From NCBI RefSeq assembly GCF_038396675.1, contig NC_088933.1:43437001-43501000 (forward strand): 64,000 nt of DNA. The letters run 5' to 3'. The notes beneath the pieces are model-generated. The model did no database searches. It saw only the letters and a list, made by a program, of their open reading frames with translations, and was not told where the DNA came from. Below, piece after piece: positions 51,501 through 59,744 of the stretch; within the stretch, counting starts at the first letter, position 1; every line of letters begins with the position of its first letter. The stretch is from Hydra vulgaris (lineage: Eukaryota; Cnidaria; Hydrozoa; Anthoathecata; Hydridae). The position numbers and the translations under genes are program-made.

Positions 51501-52279
51501 CCTTCATTTTTTCCAAGCTCTGTCACAAGCATTATTTGAAGAACACATTTAATTGCAAACCACTCTCCAGAACGACGCCAAGGGTTTCCTATTCCTTTTT
51601 CATATAAAACTTCGTGTCGTATTACTTTATGAACACGATCAAAGTCTTTATCTTCTGGTATTGTTCCAGACATTGCTCCCAACAACCAAGAAATGACAAA
51701 CACAGGTTCAGCAACATCAAAATAATCAGGATATTTAACACCAGCTTTTACAGCTGTTGTCAATGTACTTTCCGACACTTTGTTGCACAATATAGCAACT
51801 TGCCTAGAAAACGCATCAGATAACAACCGATCAAATGGAATTGAAACTGCTCGTTCTGGAAATGTCTGAAACAAATCTCCTTCAATCAAAACCTTTTCAT
51901 TACTTGGTAAAGCTCTAAACACACTCATAAGAGCATTTTTATTGTCTTCAGATAGTCTAACAGTTATTACAGAATTATGAGCTCGAACATATATAGCAAA
52001 TGTTTGACCGGGCTCCAAAGCAACAAGTGAGTCCTTAACTTTAACTTCATTAACTGAACTGCATTGTATACTTTTCCAAATTTCCATTGTCTTTCGAACG
52101 GAATTTAGACCCGATATAGGCGTGTTATCGTTAGGTAAATAACTATAGACAAGCTTCACTAACGTTCCAGAACAACTTTCCTCTTCTTCTCTGCGTGGCA
52201 GTTGTCGAATGAGAAATACATGATGAATGAACAATTCCATTTGGTCATTTTTTTCAATATGGAAATATTTTCTCTCCAT
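42503..52279 (-). CDS. giant DUF6606/DUF3638/DUF3645 protein with SecA/SF2-like ATPase core, 3258 aa
   Basis: A very large predicted ATPase of a family known mainly from fungi, amoebae and other eukaryotes, function unestablished. The database label 'ubiquitinyl hydrolase' is an automated name I cannot support from motifs. Order: an N-terminal DUF6606-like block (ELFIHHVFLIRQLP, residue 14 on); a long helical region; a Q/E/K-rich linker (~1295-1370); DUF3638 with LNMGEGKTSVIVPLL (Walker A, K2189/T2190) and ILDEADEIL (DEAD, 2310-2313); DUF3645 with AVPYRAKDVASERTEFGHPD (H2508); then YLDDIHTRGTDLKFP (2770-) and QACMRMRMLGNGH (2803-), equivalent to helicase motifs V and VI; and LNEEQERELEAELEEERQ near 2978. 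All nucleotide-binding residues are intact. There are no introns or stops in 9.8 kb. A TGA lies directly before the ATG, so M1 or M14 is the start. An upstream TTTTTAG acceptor (52292) suggests a spliced or trans-spliced leader. Confidence 0.85.
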   Translation of the reverse strand: MERKYFHIEKNDQMELFIHHVFLIRQLPRREEEESCSGTLVKLVYSYLPNDNTPISGLNSVRKTMEIWKSIQCSSVNEVKVKDSLVALEPGQTFAIYVRAHNSVITVRLSEDNKNALMSVFRALPSNEKVLIEGDLFQTFPERAVSIPFDRLLSDAFSRQVAILCNKVSESTLTTAVKAGVKYPDYFDVAEPVFVISWLLGAMSGTIPEDKDFDRVHKVIRHEVLYEKGIGNPWRRSGEWFAIKCVLQIMLVTELGKNEGTVVYKSLMIHIMTSFLKDIPGNFDDNDIIMQMLSKVSRRMIKLKNYIDNSNQNVELSNQTITWINIVIKNGCDILQRMRQEADIRWINHKGSCSKFAIVNILELRPCEHIIHNLNNSTITRIKQAFKQESNLKVDIKNPKCMSRNTCFGSVNFLFDISFLENSNQNKETEIKLYDFEVWVRTVLWKDFLLNITEFLENSSQLFDLFYKYLEISLAFYASDPVGLSQMVLTLLLITAALDSIALQKCPLLAKYHSSFEDKYFDNLLTPLLEDMRYLHSVKGYFLKRNKLATHQSIITNKVNENSFGPRLANENEAMQQIRRDILLYAENQREKKKREFQQSFDRYNSLIARHPKRSHLQFCKAYERCCECETYKEAYSMTIDRYEDPIPECDWEQNAIVFELSIPVSIRCLRDALFLVHKKLDEKQFQKVCIKQKWKSHPQLSSWVSSECLKSLVSIGSDAALISSSRFRLRLINSCSDVFVPCGLTIKLFIKYKNEDVECNIVNYKQIKKKFYTMKALNKSYIIDETWIAGTTHTENEVLASQVNCPLNLKLDEYKAFGSLRAGHCLQLRKLLKAIEMRSLSFENPTVFALIAQALWQAGPAFKNDNMTIMNDINDPVFYFESHSDLQNDGFCHVLIESLSNFLESIKKNWKKHNQLHIVIIITLRIFSLSSAEIRFEAFKLLLQCRSIAQIWAVEIEHLLSKLTSANLSEIQEMRLKLIDVAAFTALTFDVDRCYEYIINKESLVDWLHSVARIHDNIYLGNNCFDTERKNLLRRVRQIGLRFENIARNTFALEKAYIFSKFLTIHWADFCKGSCSNLWVPYLPPSQTWYYNTFVSDNLSVTLEVNVLSGKFLVNGNPVGRLPDIITKSSVYQRTFGEHVFDVQPSAEQHSTFVSIHNFQGSRFLFSNRTHGQVVVERSSLGNEYELIPSEVFNGLFPNLFIDNYSHWLCKNTNIIYFRPVRFDDANFFNAKSEDHFPYQFNVQYKTLYDLQRKRYLVDINSNTFKEVYSCLSRLELREYVHIWVSYHKNSIQEKFQKSQQQLNKFGQPKTYKEQNQTEKKYLETKEEKTENMQTDQEQFFTEQENMQVEKEQIQTKKKQNFAVNAELPRMDLSFKVEVKTGKLFSQEHVGLIVANDQGNIGTLIGLKNSLLLHEDKPIVDSNYLGQHKVLVIPHSAAIELIESSSHQMVRINLYKLLSPPYFSYNIDDRLCELRGPANHEAWLYLSLLHAATSSSLPDPFTKLTGTESSMRLLQIGRTFSCRPFDQNAIHTLNSISKLAPKRIKNYVDSQQLQSVAWFPKLYSTYGYESLALASNILLYRADMYKKLFPTIEQKTMQHENIFTKRAYWRYKTQLNSCAHLDAENEKFIGGVPKREIAWSYTNGCEESNISRLIMEDYYKRNGVSFLPSNLWTLVKDKESIKGPLVFSLSSVFTLENFDLLDNYLQLYGLAQNVHEDFFDFCLFLSLLAFKGENKDLLFSLLAVVLLKIQVNPPSVREYEHLNETEFNLKEIHKVINEEFNDINLNEKCSEDEKSFENFKQNAIDTIGDMAQKQWETKIVDFHSIGESIISNTNNNQTTMFARKQLTITLKDIVNIDEIEEKVKNLFLRWNNNDKLKSFLGEVECKIRLNNLHFKCGNAKLFNQIHVPLSDSKCTYQSSSSAYKIKVPIKNLKENPDAISLFQNKSSAPMFNIKNNCDTLNRKNQSEKLLSLLQNLTDDHNCYDDISNFMKINLTNSCTNIQENKLSYLNEKDFENNEIIYECRSCLFTSKSKSLWEEVEDAFMPQNDNYFDFALLYGGLWRRVTPVTIIPCILPLKSQAYTLLSINDKYEVPQSVINRIGALIVSWTNEQRAIRCLKLIQNNTLNAALYQEIINIGHEYWIPSSNPEWLVFELEANFLIRPIQIDVAQSMISANENFVQQLNMGEGKTSVIVPLLAISLATSKHVVRVNVLRPLLNTNFELLSDKLGGLLNKRVYILPCSRDLNMNPSKILRVYRKCLFGRGIMLTTPEYRLSLNLKTFEHCRKKSRNAKKLYRLRCWIQKHVRDILDEADEILNVKYQVIYTIDKQLLVDGGELRWIISQAVLKLVNKFIENMFKKYGENYIEFYVDNTRYDSFSRIRFISSNKNMYEELCCLIVDSILNNEVPEVSIATKIKQRDKELAKLFITSNDISDLESNKYLSKLFKKNTFLKEKLLVLRGLLLFEVLHMALQKRWRVNFGVSLSKTSSKMAVPYRAKDVASERTEFGHPDMAIILTQISYYMSGLSKNQLDEVFVNLEKCTHKEVQYEQWITSIGIDNVPNDLRELNGVNLDSIEQKEKLYSILSYSMSVINFWLNQVVYPREAKQFPYKISTSAWDLCLKKYHGSKYKNYTTGFSGTNELQLLFPLNIRQKDLPKILGTNAMVLSFLLQPENKTYYHKNSCVDSIEECILKKLVETKACVLIDVGALMLKMDNEKVAQEWLKLSLASDVSAAIYFDKEDRIMVYDRKGRASLLSVSPYFHKLNRCVVYLDDIHTRGTDLKFPVPAAACVTLGEGLTKDRLVQACMRMRMLGNGHRVYFYASRDVHISIVNQMITCDKIPETPDILKWAISNSCNAIRDGFLHWSLQGLRYATKEAVEFSIFKNKMRKKSLNIDSLQKLGYRCSEDEVINLESFYGGTRSLETVPKIVQNSLNKRVIFFTENNEATKTFVETITSIGENIVFRCNQYVSEYKRFASILNEEQERELEAELEEERQVNRPIRQNPHKPNLSKEIVELVKTGNINHEGLVDILPINKIFQNTDRILKLTPINCLSPSFMVSKEFTMVIKDTKRGDEFLFEISWVIVVSPKNNSDHDTYILISSYEANELIPMFRLINKNCGIRLHMFAPRLRRDQNILINQNSLALPHSENKLLDDSFIAQLNVLAGGLFFSTKDEEDAYSNFLGIFQNSSDKNDVSETDESNYNPQCKKRKLETPKSSLKKNIVKFAVEILRARGRCMGSTLSDVCQLLFNRTRTASLL

Positions 52280-52285
52280 TCACAA

Positions 52286-52300
52286 GATTTTCTAAAAACC
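52286..52300 (-). promoter_or_regulatory. splice-acceptor-like site before the giant ORF
   Basis: On the minus strand GGTTTTTAG is followed 12 bases later by the ATG. It could be the acceptor of a 5' UTR intron or of spliced-leader addition, which is known in Hydra. The sequence alone cannot tell which. Confidence 0.4.
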
Positions 52301-52555
52301 AATTTTTATGTATACTAAAAAGTATTATCGCACTAACACGTCTAATTTTTTTAATCAATAAGAATTATTTTATTTAACAAAGTAAAATAGTATTTTAGTA
52401 CGTTTAAAATAGTATTTTAGTAAGACTAATTCAAATCTTACTAAAATAAGTCAAATTCTCAGTTTAATCTCATCTATTTCTTTTTTAAAATACTCATTCA
52501 AAAGAGAATAAAAAAGATTAAAAACTTAGCAAAAGTTTTTATTTTTACAAATTAT
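52300..52555. other. 5' flank of the giant gene
   Basis: AT-rich. A short tandem duplication (AGTATTTTAGTA, near 52389 and 52411). No clear TATA or other element stands out. Confidence 0.4.
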
Positions 52556-52557
52556 AA

Positions 52558-52925
52558 AAATGGAAAACTAATAACAATAGTAATAATAATAACAACAATA
52601 ACAACAACTATAATAATAACAATAAAATTATAATAACAATAGTAATAATAATAACAACAATAACAACAACTATAATAATAACAATAAAATTATAATAACA
52701 ATAATAATAATAATAACAACAATAACAACAACTATAATAATAACAATAAAATTATAATAACAATAATAATAATAATAACAACAATAACAACAACTATAAT
52801 AATAACAATAAAATTATAATAACAATAATAATAATAATAACAACAATAACAACAACTATAATAATAACAATAAAATTATAATAACAATAATAATAATAAT
52901 AACAATAATAACAATAATAGTAATA
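52558..52925. repeat. 62-bp minisatellite of AAT/AAC triplets
   Basis: The landmark AATAAAATTATAAT recurs at 52621, 52683, 52745, 52807 and 52869, giving a 62-bp period with almost no divergence. It grades into irregular AAT/AAC triplets up to about 53010. Confidence 0.95.
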
Positions 52926-53049
52926 GCAACAACAACAACAACAACAGAAATAACAACAACAATAGTAATAATAATAATAAGAGTAATAATAATAATAATA
53001 ATAATAATAATTATAATATTAATAATATATATATAATATTATAGTTAAT

Positions 53050-53060
53050 ATATACATATA

Positions 53061-53131
<71 letters not shown>
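53050..53131. repeat. (AT)n microsatellite
   Basis: TA run with ATACAT/ATGTAT interruptions at the left. Confidence 0.95.
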
Positions 53132-53134
<3 letters not shown>

Positions 53135-53135
<1 letters not shown>

Positions 53136-55255
53136 AAAATAAATTATTTCTGAAATTTATCTAAATCAAGAATTTTTTTTTTATTATAAATGAGGAATTC
53201 TTTTCCCGCTAATTTGAATGGTTTAGGTAGAATAGTTTGATAAATGATTCCAGAATTAAGTTAACTTTTAACCATACGCTTTCTTTTGAAAATTTATTTT
53301 TTGGAACCAAAACTAGATTCAAAGAATGTTAGGTTAGGAAGCATCTAAAATTATGTTGACAAGTATACATAAGTGGGTTATCCAAAAGTGTGCAAAGAAG
53401 GGGAGTGTTAGTTTCTAAAAAATAATACCTTTTTTTTTTGACTATTGACAAATACAAAGGCCAATAGATTCCCGTTATATTTACATCTAAATAGTTTTGG
53501 AAAAAAAGAAAAAGTCAGCAGTTTATAAATTTTGCAGTTATAAAAACAAATTTCTTTCTTTTGTTAATTTACTTATAAATTAATGTGGAAAGGTAGAGCT
53601 CAATGTTGGTATCTAATTAGAATTGATGGCTTATATTTTCTATTTTGATAATTATTTGTAGATGCCATTACATTAAAAATTATCAGTAATTGGATAAACT
53701 GAACACTGTGACTAGGTTGCTTTGATATTGTAGATAAAATCTCTGATAGAATACCTTTTCTGAAAATCTTTTAGGAATAAAAAATTGAACACCAAAGCAA
53801 ACTAAAATTTTAACAACTACTTTCAATGAATTTGCAAATCTTTGTAAATTTGGAAAGAAATAAACATTGTATACTTCAACCTTTCATCAAAACTTCTTTC
53901 TTATTAATCTATAGATTTTTTCTACAATTTATTAAATTAGAGATTCAATCAACCAACAAAGTCTATTTTTACAACGTTAAAATATAAAAAAAAGGAAGCT
54001 ATTTTTAAAATTTATGAATAAGTAGACAATATCAACCAATTCATAAAGTTTTAAAAATGGCTTCTTTTTTTTTATATTTTAAGGTTGTTTTTTAAATTTA
54101 AGCAATCAAAAACCATATCCTCCATAACAAAAATTTCTGTAGTTCAAGCTGCTTCTGGTGACAGTTAAATAAGATGATTCTGATGGCATACTAAACAAAG
54201 GTCTGTAGATCCAGCTGTTTCTGGTAAAAAAAAATACTGTGGAAAAAATATTTCTTCTTAAAGCTTAACAACCAAATACAACACAATTTTCACCATGTAT
54301 ATTAAGAAAAAACAATTTCAATGAAAATAAAAAAAGTTCAAAAACAATCTTTCTATGCAGGTTCAGAAGTCCGAAAACAACACCAAACAGTATGAAAAAG
54401 TTAAAATAATGCGCTTTGTTCGCTTTTAAACTATATTTTTCTTATAACAATAGTTTTGCTTAATTTATTTTATGATAATGTTTTATTGTTATTTTATTGT
54501 TGTTATAATTATACACTTATACTTGATTATTATTATTATGTATTGGAACCATTGAGTTTGCACTAATTTTTACAAACTATATGTCATCTTTTTTCAGATT
54601 TTTCACATTCTATTACCGTTTTATGCCAGGCTTTTCTGATTAGCATTTTTTAAATGCTCACATAAGACTATGCCATTTGAGTTGAAGCTAAACTAAAATC
54701 TATCAACTTAGAATATCAATTTACAATATCATCTAGATTATATAGTAATGTCAAGGTATCTTGAAACTAAATCTAATTTAAGAGATACTGTTACAGATCC
54801 TTATAATTTCGACGGTTCAACTAATTGTAAATACTATGAGACTATAAAAACCATTAAAAAACTAATCAAAATTCAGATTTTTATATTTATCTCAACATTG
54901 CTTCCTTACCATTTCACATTGGTATTTGCTGCAGTTTTTTTAGCACTCTTCATACATTACCGATGGCAATAAGTATTAATAAATCCAATTTATATGTAAA
55001 CAATATAAACATAACATTCTCTTACAAAATTTTAGAATCAGTTTCGTATCTTTTTGTTATATCCATTATTCATTGAAAATGATATACTCAAATGACGTAT
55101 ACAAAGCTAAGATTTAGTTTATGTCATATACATCTGTATGTATATAACATGAATTTAATCTCACCTTTGCATATGTCATTTGTGTATGTCAATTTCAATA
55201 AATTATGAAATTACCTAAAAAATACTAAACTGATTTTCTGCTCTTTTGCAAGAGG
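53135..55255. other. no gene seen; short inverted repeat
   Basis: AT-rich. A pair of inverted segments near 53980 and 54065 (ATATAAAAAAAAGGAAGC and GCTTCTTTTTTTTTATAT) brackets about 85 bp that also pair in part, so a small foldback element is possible. The 74-codon frame at 54748 has no recognisable content. Confidence 0.4.
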
Positions 55256-55257
55256 CT

Positions 55258-55559
<302 letters not shown>

Positions 55560-55644
55560 AACTATAGTAACCTTATGATTTATAAATTTTTTGTATAAAC
55601 AATTTTTGCAACAATAACAAAAATAGCACACATTAAAGGACCTC

Positions 55645-56957
55645 TAACAGGTGATGCGGAAGTTATCGGACAAAATAAAAACGTCAATAACTTATTTATA
55701 AATAAAAACACAAACTTCTATTATATTTTTTTTAAACAAAGCATTTATCTTTTAATAAAAATATATTATTTTTTATATGAAAAAACACCACCATCTGCAA
55801 TTGATCTCAATTTCGCTCTGACGCCTTTCATATGTGACTGTAAAAAGTTTAAATCAATTTCTTTTAGTTTTAGTTTAATGCGATCAATCAAAACTTGCTC
55901 TGTTGAAGTTTGCCAATCTCCCTAGTAAACCTTCTGTGCCAAATGTCCCCAAATATTTTCAATTGGGTGTGCTTGAGGCACATTTGAGGGATTGGATTCT
56001 TTATCAACGTAACAGACATTTTGATCCATCCAATTTAGAGAATCTTTACAATAATAAAAACTTGCTAAATCTGGCCAAAATAAATAGTTAAAGTCTCCAT
56101 GATACTTGTGAATAAATGGAAGAAGTCGTTATTCTAAACATTCATTAATATTGATTGATGAATTGATTGCTACAACCTTGGAAGTGCGAAACAATGGCTC
56201 GGACATACCACGGTCAGATATGGCTATCCATATTAATAATATTTTTGAAAATTTCTCTTTTCCTATAAAACGAACACTTTCTGGGCATGTCTTTTTGTTG
56301 TTTGTGTAGTATCCAGAATTTCCAGGCATGCTCTCCCCTGCAAAACAAAAGTATTTTTTGTCATCGATGACTTGAAGCGATTTTGTGTTATAGAGTTGGT
56401 TTACTAGTTTCCTGCTTCTTTTCTTTGCCTTTATTTGTTGTTCTATAGTGTATTTTGGAGTCTTTTCACGTTTTCTATATTTAATATTCTTTTTTTTTTA
56501 ATTGACGACCAATTGTTGATTGATTTACACCGAATTTAGTACCTATTTTTCTCTGACTGACCCCTTTTCGATTGTTGACAAGTCTCGTAAATTCGTTAAT
56601 TTCTTTTCTCTAGTTCAGGATGTCGGACGACTAGGGTGCTTTCTATCAGAAAACGATTGAACAGTTTAAAGTCTTTTTAGGCTATCATATATTGTACCTC
56701 GAGCAAATCCTTCCTTTTCAAAATGATTTACGATTATTTTTTTTTATATTAGGTTTATTTACAAAAAAACATATTTAGTCGCTTTCGTAAAGATTCTCGT
56801 TCAGCTGCATCTAACCTCATTTTAAATAATTGTGTTTGAAATAATAAAGTTTATATTTTAAAGAACGTTTATGCCTACGCATAAAACCACAAAGACTAAT
56901 TATTATGCTCAAATAATGAAATTAGGATTTGTCCGATAACTTCAGCATCACCCGTTA
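55645..56957 (-). mobile_element. Tc1/mariner-superfamily element, 1.3 kb
   Basis: The element at 55647-56955 lies between TA dinucleotides. The left end ACAGGTGATGC-GGAAGTTATC and the inverted right end ACGGGTGATGCTGAAGTTATC are terminal repeats of about 25 bp, with one substitution, one indel and an extra base. Size, TA target and the internal minus-strand transposase all fit Tc1/mariner. Confidence 0.85.
55785..56820 (-). pseudogene. Tc1/mariner transposase relic
   Basis: Minus-strand DDE transposase remnant. The start ATG lies at 56818-56820 (MRLDAAERESLRKRL). An HTH part reads VREKIGTKFGVNQSTIG near 56540. The core frame includes MPGNSGYYTNNKKTCPESVR (56270-56329), WIAISDRGMSEPLF and INECLE. 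After a stop at about 56129 come YLFWPDLASFYY (second Asp, near 56070) and NPSNVPQAHPIENIWG (near 55960). At least three stops or frameshifts make it non-functional. Confidence 0.75.
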
Positions 56958-57120
56958 GTGCTAATAATTTAATAAGTTTAAAATTTAAATTTTTGAAATA
57001 ATGTATTTTTGACATTGTATTTTAAATAAAACATTTTCAGACAATAAACTTAATATGAATTTCATTTTTATTTGTTTACTGGTTTGAAAAATTTATGTTA
57101 ATACAAATTTTTAATAATAT

Positions 57121-57125
57121 ATATA

Positions 57126-57214
<89 letters not shown>

Positions 57215-57216
57215 TA

Positions 57217-57231
<15 letters not shown>
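57121..57231. repeat. (AT)n microsatellite
   Basis: TA run ending at the homopolymer tail of the inverted SINE. Confidence 0.95.
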
Positions 57232-57250
<19 letters not shown>

Positions 57251-57418
57251 TTTTTTTTAATTCACCTTCCCAAAGCCGAGAAGGCCACTACAGATGAGGA
57301 GGCTACTTGTGGTTATCACCCTCTCTCAACTCTATAACTTCGAAACACGAACCTTGACGAACAAGGCCGCTGCGCGGAGAAACAAGTTGAGTGCGGTACT
57401 ACCAGGGACGTGGTGGGT
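57232..57418 (-). mobile_element. tRNA-derived SINE, copy 2 (5' truncated)
   Basis: The reverse complement of the body at 16040-16190, with a poly(A) tail visible as a T run at 57232-57258. It ends at CCCACCACG, where the tRNA-like head would begin, and an AT run takes its place. Truncation of the head and an A tail are what LINE-mediated retroposition gives. Confidence 0.85.
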
Positions 57419-57439
57419 ATATATATATATATATATATC

Positions 57440-57925
57440 ATAAAAAAAGTACAATAATCGGCTGCAAATTTTTACATTTTTCTATGAATAATAACAATTT
57501 TTTTTGTGGTTATCAAGGTATTCCCAGAAAGCAATACGAACTTATTACAGCGCTTAGCAAAACAAGGTTTTAAATCTGAGCGTCAAAAGGTAAAGTGAAC
57601 TTTTAAAAAGACATCACGAATTTGCTTTTTTGTTAAATCTTTAAAAAGATAAAGTGAATTTATTTTTAAAAGTTTATTTAAAAGTCTAATTTAAAAGTCT
57701 ATTTAAAAGTCTATTTAAAAGTCAAACTGAAAGTAAACAAGACATAAACTGTAGAAAATACGGTGCAAGTTATGTTAAATTAATACAAGAATCAGCTTGG
57801 GCTTGGAAAGAGTTATGTTTTGGAAAGAGTTAAATTAAATTTACTTTTTTAAATTTATTCTTCCTTTGTATAAAATTCCAATACTTTTAGACACTTTAGT
57901 GCAAATGTAATTAATATGTTGTTTC
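57440..57925. other. no gene seen
   Basis: A short tandem run of TTTAAAAGTCTA units occurs at about 57668-57722. Nothing else. Confidence 0.5.
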
Positions 57926-57929
57926 CATC

Positions 57930-58640
57930 TGATGTTCATGTCAAAAAAAGCATCTAAATTTTAATACTTAATCTTTCCATAAATGATTTGTGTTCATTAC
58001 TTAAAAATCCATGCGACGATATATATGCGGACAATAGCAAAGTTATTGCAAAATTAGATAAAAAATGTAATATTTCAGAGCTACAAAATGATGTTGACAT
58101 TATACAAGAACGGTCTAAAATATGAATGATGAAATTAAATTTAGATAAATCCAAGGTTACGCACATTGGCAAGTTAAATCCAAAACATTGATATACTTTT
58201 GGACAAGCTGAATTTAAACAAGTTCTTAGCACTACTGAGTTGGAAAAAGATTTAGGAGTAACAATTTTGCCACATATAAAAGGTTGCAAAATTGTTACTC
58301 CTAAGTTTAAATTAAATAAGATGTAGCCAAAGCAAATCGTAGACTAGGTCTATTTTCAAAAATATATAAATACAAAACCAAATTATCTTTTTACAATTTT
58401 TTAAATGCTTTAAAAAAAATTGAATGACTGGCTCCTCCTAAAAAAAAATTACAAACTAGATATTTTAAGAAAAGCAGATCATTGCACGATTACCTATTTC
58501 AAAAATAATCTTCATAAAAATTTCTTCACAAATCGAGTTTTAAAATTATGGAACAAACTGCCTACTTCAGTTGTTGAATCCCATTTTGTTAATGAGTTTA
58601 AATTAAAAATAAACAAGCTATGTTTTGCAAGCTAATTGTT
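57930..58640 (+). pseudogene. LINE relic: RT palm to C terminus
   Basis: The plus strand reads SINDLCSLL, then DIYADNSKVIAKL (the catalytic YADD is YADN here), LNLDKSKVTHIG and TELEKDLGVTIL. The C-terminal piece from 58420 contains FFTNRVLKLWNKLPTSVV. This is the standard order for a CR1/L2-like LINE 3' part. There are several stops and frameshifts. A perfect 19-base hairpin at 58252-58304 duplicates the DLGVTIL coding stretch in reverse. The tail near 58735 is (ATT)n. Confidence 0.75.
58252..58304. repeat. hairpin with perfect 19-bp arms
   Basis: TTAGGAGTAACAATTTTGC and its exact reverse complement are separated by 15 bases, inside the LINE relic. Confidence 0.9.
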
Positions 58641-58869
58641 GGTTTTATTTAAGTTGTTTCGTAAAATTTTGTAAAACCTGTTATTTGAATCTGTCATTGG
58701 CTTGACTTGGCATTAACCTTTTGCAGAAAATATATTATTATTATTATTAAATCTCTTTTCATTTAAACTTGATCAATAAAAATTTGAGGCAAACTATTGG
58801 TCAAGGAACCTTTTTTGGAGAGTGGGAAAGAGATTTCGTTTCTCTATAATTATATTTAGAGTTACTTTG

Positions 58870-59740
58870 TTACATTTGATCCAATATGATACTTTTTGTA
58901 GCTCATCATTTATAGTCGGAGTTTAAAAATAACATTTTTAGAGAGGAACTAATTTGTATAATCTGCAAATATGATATTTAAAAGATTTTAGACTTTACAA
59001 AAGTCAATCAAGAATAAAAGTGGCTCCAGAATAAAACGTAGTGGATTATCACGCTATATTTCTAAAAAACGGTTTGATATATATATCATTGTAATAGACG
59101 AATTGATATATTGATATATATTATTATAATAGAAGAATTGTTTTCAATTTCTTAAATAGCTTCAATAATATTGCAAAACTCAACTATTTATCTCACAATG
59201 TTTAAGTTTACGGAGCAAAATATCGTGATCTATAGTTTGAAACGCTTTAGATAGATCAATAAAATTGACTAATGTAATTTGAGACCTTGCAAAAGAATTG
59301 TAAAGTTTGTCTACAAGCTGAATACTTGCATGTTCAGTTAAATTATTTTTTTTTTAAATTATCAACAATAATCTATTATACAAAAATCAAATTTTTAAAA
59401 ATTGATTTGTGTGTAATAAACTACTGCTATTAAAATAATTGTATATTTCATTGTATGTAACTTTTTTTAAATGTTTTGGTAAGATAGAAAGAACAGAAGG
59501 GTGGTAATAACTAATATTAGTTTTGTCATATTTACAAATTGGAAAAAATTGGGCATTTTTAACTAACCAGGAAAAAATCTATGATCTATATTATGCTTTA
59601 AATGCTTAAAATAACTTTTATCTGCTCATAGCACTCTTTAGTTATGTGTCCATTAATTTCATCAGCTCCTACTGCTTCAACAAATTCATCTACTGCTATG
59701 CATTTTTTAAGAGATTTGTAGACTTTTTCAAAACTCTTCA
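58870..59740 (-). pseudogene. LINE relic on the minus strand (RT core)
   Basis: Reading the minus strand: EAVGADEINGHITKECYEQ near 59650, TEHASIQLVDKLYN near 59310, VNFIDLSKAFQTIDHDILL near 59240 (first catalytic Asp kept), EPLLFLIDF near 59000, and IIFADYTN near 58960 (FADD mutated to FADY). Stops and frameshifts throughout. It lies tail-to-tail with the plus-strand relic at 57.9-58.6 kb. Confidence 0.75.
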
Positions 59741-59744
59741 AAGA

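Noticed and set aside
42503..52279. Calling the giant protein a ubiquitin hydrolase
   Set aside because: That name circulates in database annotation of the family, but I see no recognisable deubiquitinase catalytic motif; the visible motifs are those of an ATPase motor.
42503..52279. Giant gene as cargo of the neighbouring Polinton
   Set aside because: The polymerase relic ends near 41.3 kb and no Polinton terminal repeat was found beyond the giant gene; adjacency alone is weak evidence.
52558..53010. Possible CRISPR-like array
   Set aside because: The 62-bp units are contiguous AAT/AAC triplets with no unique spacers; it is a minisatellite in a eukaryotic genome.
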